Below, piece after piece: positions 8,518 to 15,956 of a stretch of 64,000 nt of DNA. Source of the DNA: Streptomyces actinomycinicus (GTDB lineage: Bacteria; Actinomycetota; Actinomycetes; Streptomycetales; Streptomycetaceae); the NCBI RefSeq assembly GCF_016741775.1, contig NZ_JAERRK010000003.1, forward strand, positions 372,001 to 436,000, written 5' to 3'. The notes beneath the pieces were generated by a model that did not search any database, had not been told where the DNA came from, and was given only the letters and a program-made list of their open reading frames with translations. The translations under genes and the position numbers were made by a program. Each line of letters starts with the position of its first letter. Positions within the stretch are counted from its first letter, which is position 1.

Positions 8518-10140
8518 TCAGCCGGCATTCCGTAGCACGCTTGCGACAATCGGCCCGGCCGCGTCGATGCCGTGCCCGCCGTCCTGGACCATCGCCGCCG
8601 CGGCCATGTCGTCGCGGTAGCCGGTGAACCAACTGTCGGACCTGGCCTCCCCGTCGGCCTCCGCGGAGCCGGTCTTCGCCCCTACGTCCCCATGCAGTCC
8701 GGCCATCACGCCCGCCGCGGTGCCGCTGTGCGCGGTACGGCTCATCATCGCGCGCAGCTGCCCGACCGTGGCCGGCGACAGCCCACGCGCGCGTGCCGGT
8801 TCACGGCCGTCCAGCGCCAGCGGCACGATCACGGGCTGGCGGAACGTTCCGGTGATCGCGGTCGCCGTGACGGAGGCCATGTTGAGCGGGTTCATCTGGA
8901 CCTGGCCCTGGCCGATCAGGGCGGCCGCGGTGTCCGGGCCGCCCGAAGCGGGGACCCGGCCGTCGAAGGAGGGCACGCCCACCTTCCAGTCCCGCCCGAT
9001 CCCGAACCGCTCCTCGGCCTCCTCGGTGAGGGAGTCGGCCTTGACCTCGTCCGCGAACTTCACGAACGCCGTGTTGCAGGAGCGGGCGAAGCTGTCGCCG
9101 AGGGAGGCGTGCTCGTCCGGCTGGAGGCCCTTGAGGTTGTGGAAGGTCTGGCTCTGCCACACGGCCGACGGCGGGCAGGGCGCCGAGCCGTTCGCGGTGG
9201 TCAGGCCGTTGTCGATGAGGGTGGCCGCGCTGACGATCTTCATGGTGGAGCCGGGGGCGCGCTCGCCGAGGAAGGCCGCGTCGAAGCCGTCCCGGCGGTT
9301 GTTGGCGACCGCCAGGATCTCGCCGGTGCTCGGCTTGACGGCCACCACCGAGGACTCGGGGTGCTTCTCCACCGCCGCCTCGGCCGCCGCCTGCGCGCTC
9401 GCGCTGAGCGTCGTCCGGAGCTTGCCGGGCTTGCCCTTCGCCAGGGTGACGAGCGTGGTGTCCGCGGCCTGGCTGCCGTCGGCGGCGGCCTGATGCCGGA
9501 TCACGAGTTCCACCCCGGGCCGGCCGCTGGTCCGGTCGCCGTACCGGCGGCGCAACTCGTCCAGGACCCGGCCGAGGGAGGGGTATGTGCGCCGCTCCAG
9601 CACCTTTCCGTCGCGGTCGACGGCCTCGATCTCCGGGGCGGCCGACTCGCCGGTGGCGAGCGTGTCCCCCTTGCGCAGGCGCGGGTGGAGCACGGAGGGC
9701 TGCCAGTCGACCAGGGCGCGGTGCGAGGTCTCGCCGCGTACGACGGTCAGCGTGCTCCGGTAGGACAGGGGCCGGGAGGTGCCCTGGTACGACACCGTCG
9801 CCTCGACCCTGAACGGCACGGTGTCGCCGGCGGGCGTGCCGGGCGTGATGCGCACCTTGCGGATGTGCGCGTCGTCGCCGAAGGCGCGCAGCAGCGCGCC
9901 CGCCGCGCCGGGGTAGTTCGTGTACGACGCCGCGGCCGCCGCGTCGCCCTTCTCCCAGGCGTTGAAGAACGCGCCGGACGCGTCCTTCACCTCGGATCCG
10001 CTGGGCGGTCCCGTCTTCACGGACGCCGTGCCGCCGTCACCGTCGAGCGCGGACGCGATGTTGTACAAGCCGTAACCGGCCCCGCCCAGGAGCGTGACGC
10101 ACACGCTGCCTATGACGGCCGCCTTCACCCCGTTGCGCAT
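8518..10140 (-). CDS. penicillin-binding protein (transpeptidase) with N-terminal NTF2-like domain, copy 2
   Basis: This 540-residue paralogue of the downstream protein has a membrane anchor at about 8-28, an NTF2-like domain and a transpeptidase domain with S298-T-M-K, S354-C-N and K489-T-G-S. It is extracytoplasmic and should form peptide cross-links. The ATG at 10140 has GGGGAGGG at 10149-10156. A perfect 24-bp palindrome sits 25-48 bases before the start and is the likely operator. The two genes may share one transcript. Confidence 0.92.
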   Translation of the reverse strand: MRNGVKAAVIGSVCVTLLGGAGYGLYNIASALDGDGGTASVKTGPPSGSEVKDASGAFFNAWEKGDAAAAASYTNYPGAAGALLRAFGDDAHIRKVRITPGTPAGDTVPFRVEATVSYQGTSRPLSYRSTLTVVRGETSHRALVDWQPSVLHPRLRKGDTLATGESAAPEIEAVDRDGKVLERRTYPSLGRVLDELRRRYGDRTSGRPGVELVIRHQAAADGSQAADTTLVTLAKGKPGKLRTTLSASAQAAAEAAVEKHPESSVVAVKPSTGEILAVANNRRDGFDAAFLGERAPGSTMKIVSAATLIDNGLTTANGSAPCPPSAVWQSQTFHNLKGLQPDEHASLGDSFARSCNTAFVKFADEVKADSLTEEAEERFGIGRDWKVGVPSFDGRVPASGGPDTAAALIGQGQVQMNPLNMASVTATAITGTFRQPVIVPLALDGREPARARGLSPATVGQLRAMMSRTAHSGTAAGVMAGLHGDVGAKTGSAEADGEARSDSWFTGYRDDMAAAAMVQDGGHGIDAAGPIVASVLRNAG

Positions 10141-10164
10141 TGCGCGGATTCCCTCCCCTTGGTC

Positions 10165-10188
10165 CTGTTTTGAACGCGTTCAAAACAG
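10165..10188. promoter_or_regulatory. perfect 24-bp palindrome before the penicillin-binding protein gene
   Basis: The half-site CTGTTTTGAACG is followed without a gap by its exact reverse complement. The AT-rich arms and central CG (GAACGCGTTC) resemble LacI/GalR-family operators. There is no T-run after it, so a terminator is unlikely. It lies between the ribosome-binding site and any upstream promoter of the minus-strand gene, a typical repressor position. No regulator gene of that family is in the window. Confidence 0.65.
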
Positions 10189-10372
10189 ATCTTGGGGGAA
10201 CTGTAAGCGGTTTCACCGCCGTGCGGGCGAGGGTTGCCGATTGTTGTCCGAACAGAGACCTCGTCCGTCAAGTCACGAGAACTCGTGCCCTGACACGGCC
10301 GTAGGGCCGGGGCGCAATCGAAGCATGGGCGCACGCCCGGACACGTAAGGCCGACTACCAGGAGTGAGCCAC

Positions 10373-10717
10373 ATGCTGAACCGTCCCTCACCGTCATGGC
10401 GGGTCCTGACAGCCGTCTCGTTCGCGATCTGCCTCATCGCCCTCCTGACGTGGGTGCTGGAAGGCGGCAGGATCACCGGCGCCTCCCTCGGCTGCCTGCT
10501 GACCGGCATCGGAGCGGTGATCGCGACGAGACAGGCCTCCCGGCAGCCGAGCCCGCGGACGACCCACATCGGGCACTCCGCCAGACGTAAACGGTCTTCC
10601 CGTCTGTGCAGGCGTCATACTCGCCGCAGAGCGGAACCTCGCCGGCCATGCAGGTGCTGGGGCCGCCCGGCTGGACCCACGTATCCAGCCGAGAGGATCC
10701 GGGCCCGAGGGGAATAA
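10373..10717 (+). CDS. small hypothetical membrane protein
   Basis: The frame starts at ATG 10373 with AGGAG at 10358-10362 and encodes 114 residues. Two hydrophobic helices are clear (LTAVSFAICLIALLTWVL and ITGASLGCLLTGIGAVIAT), separated by a short loop. After about residue 66 the sequence turns into Arg/Pro-rich low complexity that looks like out-of-family read-through. That tail contains the 26-bp repeat shared with the pmt 3' end, so the original C terminus may have been lost. No family recognised. Confidence 0.5.
   Translation: MLNRPSPSWRVLTAVSFAICLIALLTWVLEGGRITGASLGCLLTGIGAVIATRQASRQPSPRTTHIGHSARRKRSSRLCRRHTRRRAEPRRPCRCWGRPAGPTYPAERIRARGE
10665..10690. repeat. 26-bp direct repeat, copy B (partner at 11446-11471)
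   Basis: This 26-mer matches 11446-11471 at 23 of 26 positions. The partner copy contains the last codons and stop of pmt. The copies flank a 755-base, lower-GC segment carrying the Imm26 gene. This copy is also an inverted repeat with 7-bp arms (GGCTGGA / TCCAGCC), so it could be an attachment-like core or a duplicated terminator-like hairpin. Confidence 0.6.
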
Positions 10718-10724
10718 TCCACAC

Positions 10725-11243
10725 ATGCAGCAGCCGGCAGCGGGGCCCAGGAAGGTCACCAAGGCCCGCGCCAGTAGAGCCCCTGGACGGGTAGCGCGCA
10801 TCGATCTGGGCGACGGCCGATGCGCTTTCGGCCGGCAACTCACCGGATTGTGCGTCGAGTTCTACGACCTCGTCGGCCGGCCTGGAGCGCCTGTCGACCT
10901 CATCGAGATCGTTGCGGCACCCGTCGCCTTCAAGATCTGGGTCATGGATTCGGCATTTCGGCGCCGTAGCGGCTGGGAGCTGCTCGACGTAGTGCCCCTG
11001 ACCCGCGAGGAACAGGCCGTGGTCCATGTGTTCAGCAAGCAAGATCCGCTCAGCGGCAGTGTCACCGTCCATCGCGTCGATCCGGTCACCCGGGCGGGCC
11101 GTGAAACGCCCTCGACGCTCGAAGAGGGCCGGAAGCTGGAGCGGGCTGCTGTCTGGGCGCCTGAGCACATCGAAGACCGGCTGAGAGACCACTTCGACGG
11201 CCGCCCGAACAAATGGGTGGAATCTCTGCGCCTGAAGCCGTGA
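10725..11243 (+). CDS. Imm26-type immunity protein, orphan
   Basis: This 172-residue soluble protein resembles the Imm26 family of polymorphic-toxin immunity proteins: an N-terminal beta-rich segment PGRVARIDLGDGRCAFGRQL, then VEFYDL, then VAFKIWVMDSAFRRRSGWELLDVVPL. Such proteins neutralise a specific toxin domain in the cytoplasm. No toxin gene lies beside it. GAGGGGAA at 10706-10713 precedes the ATG. By eye its GC content is clearly lower than its neighbours', and the 26-bp repeats on both sides suggest acquisition by transfer. Family assignment is by pattern recognition. Confidence 0.65.
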   Translation: MQQPAAGPRKVTKARASRAPGRVARIDLGDGRCAFGRQLTGLCVEFYDLVGRPGAPVDLIEIVAAPVAFKIWVMDSAFRRRSGWELLDVVPLTREEQAVVHVFSKQDPLSGSVTVHRVDPVTRAGRETPSTLEEGRKLERAAVWAPEHIEDRLRDHFDGRPNKWVESLRLKP

Positions 11244-11445
11244 TGCCAGGGAAGATCGACCGAGGCGCAGGCGTCGTTGGCCGACGTCGACAGGCCTGCG
11301 TGATCGACCTGACAAGGATGAAGCTGGATCGCGGAACTGTCCCTCAGCGGATCACCACCCGTGGATCGACGTGGGTCGTACCAGCAGTGATGATCCGCAC
11401 GCGGACCCCACCCCCCGGAAGGCTGCCCTAGCTCTTGGTAGGTCT

Positions 11446-11471
11446 GCCCGGCTAGACCCAGGTGTCCAGCC
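11446..11471. repeat. 26-bp direct repeat, copy A, spanning the pmt stop codon
   Basis: It matches 10665-10690 in 23 of 26 bases and includes the pmt stop (minus-strand TAG, 11452-11454) and its last codons (WLDTWV). The 200 bases between the Imm26 gene and this repeat (11244-11445) contain no convincing gene; an open frame there is short and has unusual codon use. Confidence 0.6.
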
Positions 11472-13209
11472 ACATCCGAGACCGCCAGGAGTCGATCGGG
11501 ATGGCCTGGCCGGTGTAGAGGGGCCAGAAGTAGATGAAGTTCCAGGCGATCAGCAGGACCAGGACGCCCGCTGCCGAGGCGCCGAGTACGCGACGGGTGT
11601 CGGAGGAGCGGGGTGGGCCGATGATCGCGCCGGTCATCATGGCCACCGCCAGACACAGGAACGGCAGGAAGACGACCGCGTAGAAGAGGAAGATCGTCCG
11701 CTCCTGGTACAGGAACCACGGGAGGTAGCCCGCCGCGATGCCGCAGGCGATCGCGCCGGCCCGCCAGTCACGGCGGAACGCCCACCGCCACAGCACGTAG
11801 CCGATCGCCACGCAGGCCGCCCACCACAGCAGCGGTGTGCCGATCGCGAGCACCTCCCGGGCGCACTTCTGGCCCGCGTCCGCCGGGCAGCCGTCGGCGC
11901 CGGGGGAGGGTGACTCGTAGAAGTACGACACCGGACGGCCCAGCACGATCCAGCTCCACGGGTTGGACTGGTACGTGTGCGGCTGGTCGAGGTGGACGTG
12001 GAAGACGTACACCTCGTGCTCGTAGTGCCACAGGCTGCGCAGCCAGTCCGGCAGGAACGACCAGGTGCCGCCCTTGCCGTCGGTGGCCGCCCAGTTGCGG
12101 TAGTAGCCGCCGGTGCCGTCGGACGGGGACAGGATCCAGCCGGTCCAGGAGGCGACGTAGACCACCAGCGCCACCGGCACCGTCGCCAGGAAGGCGAGAC
12201 CGGTGTCGTACTTGAGGACGGCGAGGTACGGCCGGCGGGCGCCGGCCACCTTGCGGGTGCCGACGTCCCACAGGACCGTCATCACACAGAACGCGGCCAG
12301 GACGTACAGGCCGTTCCACTTCGTGCCCACGGCCAGGCCCAGCATCAGCCCGGCCCCCCAGCGCCAGGGCCGCCAGCCGAAGCGGAAGGTGTCGGCGACC
12401 TCACCGTCCGGCCTGACCCGGCCGTCCGGGGCCACGGGCAGCGCGGCGGCCAGTCTCTCCCGTGCCCGGTCCCGGTCCACCACCAGACAGCCGAAAGCGG
12501 CCAGCACGAAGAACATCAGCACGCCGTCGAGCAGCGAGGTCCGGCTCATCACGAAGTGCAGGCCGTCCACCGCCATCAGCGCGCCCGCGAGGCAGCCCAG
12601 GAACGTGGAGCGGAACATCCGCCGCCCGATCCGGCACAGCAGCAGCACGCTCAGCGTCCCGAGCAGAGCCGTCATGAAACGCCAGCCGAACGGGTTGAAC
12701 CCGAACATCAGCTCGCCGAGCCCGATGACGTACTTCCCGACCGGCGGATGCACCACGTAGGCCGGGTCCGTCGGGAGCGACAGATGGCCGTGCTGCTGAA
12801 GCACCAGGTCGTTGGCGTTCTTGCCGTACTTGTCCCAGCTGACCTCGAAACCGCGGTGGACGAGCGCCCAGGCGTCCTTGGCGTAGTACGTCTCGTCGAA
12901 TATCACCGCCCGCGGGCTGCCCAGGTTCCAGAACCGCATCACGCCCGCCATCAGCGTCACCAGCAGCGGCCCGCCCCAGCCCGACCAGCGGGTGATCCGC
13001 CCGGCGAGGACCGGTGGCACGCCGAGCACCCGCCACAGCCGCGGGCTCGGCTCGGCGTACGGCGGCACCAGCCGGTCGCGTACGTCGCCCGAGGGCGCGT
13101 CCGTGGCCGGTGCGTACCCGAATCGGCGCAGCCGCTGCTGCCACGACGGCCGCTGGTCTTGCGGCGTCTGGCCCTGCCGGAGGTCCATGGAGGACGCGGT
13201 ACTGGTCAC
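11452..13209 (-). CDS. pmt: protein O-mannosyltransferase (GT39)
   Basis: Pmt transfers mannose from polyprenyl-phosphate-mannose to Ser/Thr of proteins during export. The 585-residue protein has a cytoplasmic Pro-rich N terminus, about ten to eleven membrane helices and the catalytic acidic pair D105-E106 in FDETYYAKDA in the first external loop. The C-terminal PMT_4TMC region (YLPWFLYQERTIFLFYAVVFLPF) is present. The GTG at 13209 has no ribosome-binding site but a TACGAT box six bases upstream, suggesting a leaderless message; ATG 13188 is an alternative start. Confidence 0.93.
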   Translation of the reverse strand: MTSTASSMDLRQGQTPQDQRPSWQQRLRRFGYAPATDAPSGDVRDRLVPPYAEPSPRLWRVLGVPPVLAGRITRWSGWGGPLLVTLMAGVMRFWNLGSPRAVIFDETYYAKDAWALVHRGFEVSWDKYGKNANDLVLQQHGHLSLPTDPAYVVHPPVGKYVIGLGELMFGFNPFGWRFMTALLGTLSVLLLCRIGRRMFRSTFLGCLAGALMAVDGLHFVMSRTSLLDGVLMFFVLAAFGCLVVDRDRARERLAAALPVAPDGRVRPDGEVADTFRFGWRPWRWGAGLMLGLAVGTKWNGLYVLAAFCVMTVLWDVGTRKVAGARRPYLAVLKYDTGLAFLATVPVALVVYVASWTGWILSPSDGTGGYYRNWAATDGKGGTWSFLPDWLRSLWHYEHEVYVFHVHLDQPHTYQSNPWSWIVLGRPVSYFYESPSPGADGCPADAGQKCAREVLAIGTPLLWWAACVAIGYVLWRWAFRRDWRAGAIACGIAAGYLPWFLYQERTIFLFYAVVFLPFLCLAVAMMTGAIIGPPRSSDTRRVLGASAAGVLVLLIAWNFIYFWPLYTGQAIPIDSWRSRMWLDTWV

Positions 13210-13221
13210 CGCGCCATCGTA
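13210..13221 (-). promoter_or_regulatory. leaderless-type -10 box of pmt
   Basis: TACGAT (13221-13216, minus strand) is followed by six bases and then GTG 13209. This spacing would place the transcription start on or next to the start codon. No convincing -35 hexamer is visible. Confidence 0.45.
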
Positions 13222-13381
13222 GGGAACCGTCCTGTGCGAGTCCCGTGCATGTGCGGTACCGGTCGGGACACGGTCGGATTCCCCCGCCGCTCAGGGGCGC
13301 GTCACCCCGCCGCTCAGAGGCGCGTGCCCCCGGCCGCCGGGCGCCCGGAAGCGGCCCCGGAACTCCTGGGAGGATGGGGGG

Positions 13382-14233
13382 GTGACTGGAACCCTTGTCC
13401 TGGCAGGAACCCCCATCGGCGACATCGCGGACGCGCCGCCCCGGCTCGCCGAGGAACTGGCCGGCGCCGACGTGGTCGCCGCCGAGGACACCCGGCGGCT
13501 GCGCCGGCTCACCCAGGCGCTGGGCGTCACCACCAGGGGGCGTGTCGTCTCGTACTTCGAGGGCAACGAGTCCGCCCGCACCCCCGAACTGGTCGAGGAG
13601 CTGGTCGGCGGGGCCCGCGTCCTGCTGGTGACCGACGCCGGCATGCCGTCCGTCTCCGACCCCGGCTACCGGCTGGTCGCCGCCGCCGTGGAGCGGGACA
13701 TCCGGGTCACCGCCGTGCCCGGCCCGTCCGCCGTGCTCACCGCGCTCGCCCTGTCCGGGCTGCCCGTCGACCGGTTCTGCTTCGAGGGCTTCCTGCCGCG
13801 CAAGACCGGCGAGCGGCTGTCCCGGCTGCGCGAGGTCGAGGGCGAGCGGCGCACCCTCGTCTACTTCGAGGCCCCGCACCGGCTCGACGACACCCTCGCC
13901 GCCATGGCCGAGGTCTTCGGCGGGGACCGGCGGGCCGCCGTCTGCCGCGAGCTGACCAAGACGTACGAGGAGGTACGGCGCGGTCCGCTGGCCGAGCTGG
14001 CGCAGTGGGCCGCGGAGGGCGTGCGCGGGGAGATCACCGTCGTCGTCGAGGGCGCCCCCGAGGCCGGGCCCGAGGAGGTCGACGCCGCGGAGCTGGTCCG
14101 CCGGGTGCGGCTGCGGGAGGAGGCCGGCGAGCGCCGCAAGGAGGCCATCGCGGCCGTGGCGGCGGAGGCGGGACTGCAGAAGCGGGTCGTCTTCGACGCG
14201 GTGGTCGAGGCCAAGAAGGCCGGCCTCGGGTAG
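13382..14233 (+). CDS. rsmI: 16S rRNA (cytidine-1402-2'-O)-methyltransferase
   Basis: RsmI methylates the ribose of C1402 in the decoding centre of 16S rRNA. The 283-residue protein shows the tetrapyrrole-methylase fold: TLVLAGTPIGDIADAP at the N terminus, AEDTRR, the LVTDAGMPSVSDPGYRLV loop and the LPVDRFCFEGFLPRK segment. GGAGG lies about eight bases before the GTG start. It is divergent from pmt. A 16-bp GC palindrome (14238-14253) just after the stop may help termination. Confidence 0.95.
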   Translation: MTGTLVLAGTPIGDIADAPPRLAEELAGADVVAAEDTRRLRRLTQALGVTTRGRVVSYFEGNESARTPELVEELVGGARVLLVTDAGMPSVSDPGYRLVAAAVERDIRVTAVPGPSAVLTALALSGLPVDRFCFEGFLPRKTGERLSRLREVEGERRTLVYFEAPHRLDDTLAAMAEVFGGDRRAAVCRELTKTYEEVRRGPLAELAQWAAEGVRGEITVVVEGAPEAGPEEVDAAELVRRVRLREEAGERRKEAIAAVAAEAGLQKRVVFDAVVEAKKAGLG

Positions 14234-14365
14234 CGCCGCGCCCGCGCGGGCGCCCGCGTGCGCCCCATGGGAGGGCAAAAGGCTGCCGGTGAATGCAAAG
14301 CCCACGCTCCTCACCCGAGGCGGTTTGGCAAGCGGATTCCAAATCGCCTCCAACACTCGACAGCT

Positions 14366-14443
14366 CGGGTGCATTCGCACCCGGGGAGGCGTCCACTGGT
14401 CGAAGGGACGCACCCGCCCAACACCGGACGCACCCGTCCAACA
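14366..14443 (+). promoter_or_regulatory. 5' region of the zinc-ribbon gene: hairpin plus paired direct repeats
   Basis: CGGGTGC-ATTC-GCACCCG (14366-14383) forms a 7-bp stem with a 4-base loop. It is followed by two 18-bp direct repeats, GGACGCACCCGYCCAACA, at 14406-14423 and 14426-14443 (one mismatch, 20-base period). They end ten bases before the ATG, where they could bind a regulator or fold in the mRNA leader. Function not known. Confidence 0.5.
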
Positions 14444-14453
14444 GGGAGCTGGC

Positions 14454-14855
14454 ATGAGTGACATAGCAGGGCAGACCGGCCTCCGCGGTACGGCCACAGC
14501 CGTCGTTCACGAGTCCTATTCGTTCGCCTGCATGCGCTGCGGGCACGGCTGGGAGCAGTCGTACGAGATAGAGCACCACACGGACGCCGAAGGGCACGAC
14601 TTCGTGCGGTACGTGGCCGACGGCAGGGTCGTGCCGTCGCCGCTGAGCCGGCCGAGCTGCCACAACTGCGACGGTCACATCGTGCGGATCATGCGCGCGG
14701 GCCAGGTCTCGTCGGTGCGCGGCGCGGCCGGCGGCCAGCGCAGCGTGCCGCAGGCGGGCCCGGTCGAGGTGCCGCAGGTCCCGGCCGGGGCCGAGCGGCC
14801 CCACCACTGGCACCTGTCCGACCTCCTGCACCCCTTCCAGCGCAGGGCCAGCTGA
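14454..14855 (+). CDS. hypothetical zinc-ribbon protein
   Basis: This 133-residue protein has two CxxC-type knuckles, CMRCGHGW (about residues 25-32) and CHNCDGH (about 65-71), which would bind one zinc ion. The C-terminal third is Pro/Gly/Ala-rich. No catalytic motif or membrane segment is seen. The ATG at 14454 is preceded by GGGAG; an in-frame ATG at 14289 would add 55 atypical residues. Small zinc ribbons often bind nucleic acid or protein partners, but no function can be assigned. Confidence 0.75.
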   Translation: MSDIAGQTGLRGTATAVVHESYSFACMRCGHGWEQSYEIEHHTDAEGHDFVRYVADGRVVPSPLSRPSCHNCDGHIVRIMRAGQVSSVRGAAGGQRSVPQAGPVEVPQVPAGAERPHHWHLSDLLHPFQRRAS

Positions 14856-14890
14856 ACGGATCACCCGTCTGCGCGGGCATGCCCCTTTCG

Positions 14891-14902
14891 TAGGATCGGG
14901 GC
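14891..14902 (+). promoter_or_regulatory. leaderless-type -10 box of tatD
   Basis: TAGGAT (14891-14896) is followed by CGGGGC and then ATG 14903, the spacing of a leaderless promoter. No ribosome-binding site is present. Confidence 0.5.
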
Positions 14903-15799
14903 ATGCCTTCGAACGCCGGCCAGCGCTCCCACGACGACAAGAACGCGGCCCCGCCGCTTCCGGCTCCCCTCCAGGTGCCCGTCGCCGACTCCCACACCCA
15001 CCTCGACATGCAGTCCGGAACCGTCGAGGAAGGCCTGGCGAAGGCCGCGTCGGTGGGCGTCACGACCGTCGTCCAGGTCGGCTGTGACATCAAGGGCTCG
15101 CAGTGGGCCGCCGAGATCGCCGCCGCGCACGAGAACGTCCATGCCACCGTCGCCCTCCACCCCAACGAGGGCCCGCGCATCGTCCACGGCGATCCCGACG
15201 GCTGGTCGAGGCAGGGGGCCCGGCAGCCCGGCGGTGACGCCGCGCTGGACGAGGCCCTCGCCGAGATCGACCGGCTCGCCGGACTGCCCCAGGTCAAGGG
15301 CGTCGGCGAGACAGGCCTGGACTACTTCCGCACCGGCCCCGAGGGCAAGGCGGCCCAGGAGCGCTCCTTCCGCGCCCACATCGAGATCGCCAAGCGGCAC
15401 GGCAAGGCCCTGGTCATCCACGACCGAGACGCCCACGCCGACGTGCTGCGCATCCTGGCGGAGGAGGGTGCCCCCGAGCGCACCGTCTTCCACTGCTACT
15501 CCGGCGACGCCGACATGGCCGGGATCTGCGCCCGCGAGGGCTACTTCATGTCCTTCGCCGGCAACGTCACCTTCAAGAACGCCCAGAACCTGCGGGACGC
15601 GGTCGCCGTCGCCCCGCTGGAACTGCTCCTCGTGGAGACCGACGCGCCCTTCCTGACCCCGGCGCCGTACCGCGGACGGCCCAACGCCCCGTATCTCATT
15701 CCGGTCACGGTCCGGGCGATGGCCGCCGTGCGCGGCATCGGCGAGGACGCCCTGGCGACGGCGCTGGGAGCGAACACCGCCCGCGCCTTCGATTACTGA
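14903..15799 (+). CDS. tatD: TatD-family metal-dependent deoxyribonuclease
   Basis: TatD proteins are amidohydrolase-fold nucleases acting on DNA 3' ends in the cytoplasm. This 298-residue copy has all metal-site motifs: ADSHTHLDMQ (HxH), GETGLDYFR, a histidine in LVIHDRDAHAD, the histidine of FHCYSGD and the aspartate of LVETDAPFLTP. The gene precedes rpfB and rsmA, an order common in Actinobacteria. It follows the zinc-ribbon gene by 47 bases but has its own leaderless-type promoter. Confidence 0.94.
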   Translation: MPSNAGQRSHDDKNAAPPLPAPLQVPVADSHTHLDMQSGTVEEGLAKAASVGVTTVVQVGCDIKGSQWAAEIAAAHENVHATVALHPNEGPRIVHGDPDGWSRQGARQPGGDAALDEALAEIDRLAGLPQVKGVGETGLDYFRTGPEGKAAQERSFRAHIEIAKRHGKALVIHDRDAHADVLRILAEEGAPERTVFHCYSGDADMAGICAREGYFMSFAGNVTFKNAQNLRDAVAVAPLELLLVETDAPFLTPAPYRGRPNAPYLIPVTVRAMAAVRGIGEDALATALGANTARAFDY

Positions 15800-15881
15800 G
15801 CGTGTATTGATCATAACTGGCCGATAACGTCCGGCCGGTCTCGCGCCCGGTTCGACCGCGACCGTGCGTAGTCGTGCCGCT

Positions 15882-15910
15882 TTGGAGAGTGACGGGTGCT
15901 CCGCTAGGTT
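15882..15910 (+). promoter_or_regulatory. candidate promoter of rpfB
   Basis: TTGGAG (15882-15887) and TAGGTT (15905-15910) are separated by 17 bases, a plausible HrdB-type promoter. It lies about 45 bases before the GTG start. I looked for a cyclic-di-AMP riboswitch, known upstream of other actinobacterial rpf genes, and saw no convincing structure in this 157-base gap. Confidence 0.45.
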
Positions 15911-15956
15911 CTGGGGGCCCGATCCGGACCCCTCTGGCCCTCTGGAGCGTGTCGGC

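Noticed and set aside
10473..11315. Long minus-strand open frame opposite the Imm26 gene
   Set aside because: Its codon pattern is the shadow of the plus-strand gene and no family is recognisable.
11244..11445. Insertion-sequence remnant between the Imm26 gene and pmt
   Set aside because: Short frames on both strands show no transposase motif and no terminal inverted repeats.
15800..15956. Cyclic-di-AMP riboswitch upstream of rpfB
   Set aside because: The gap is short and shows no long paired architecture; only a promoter-like pair is visible.
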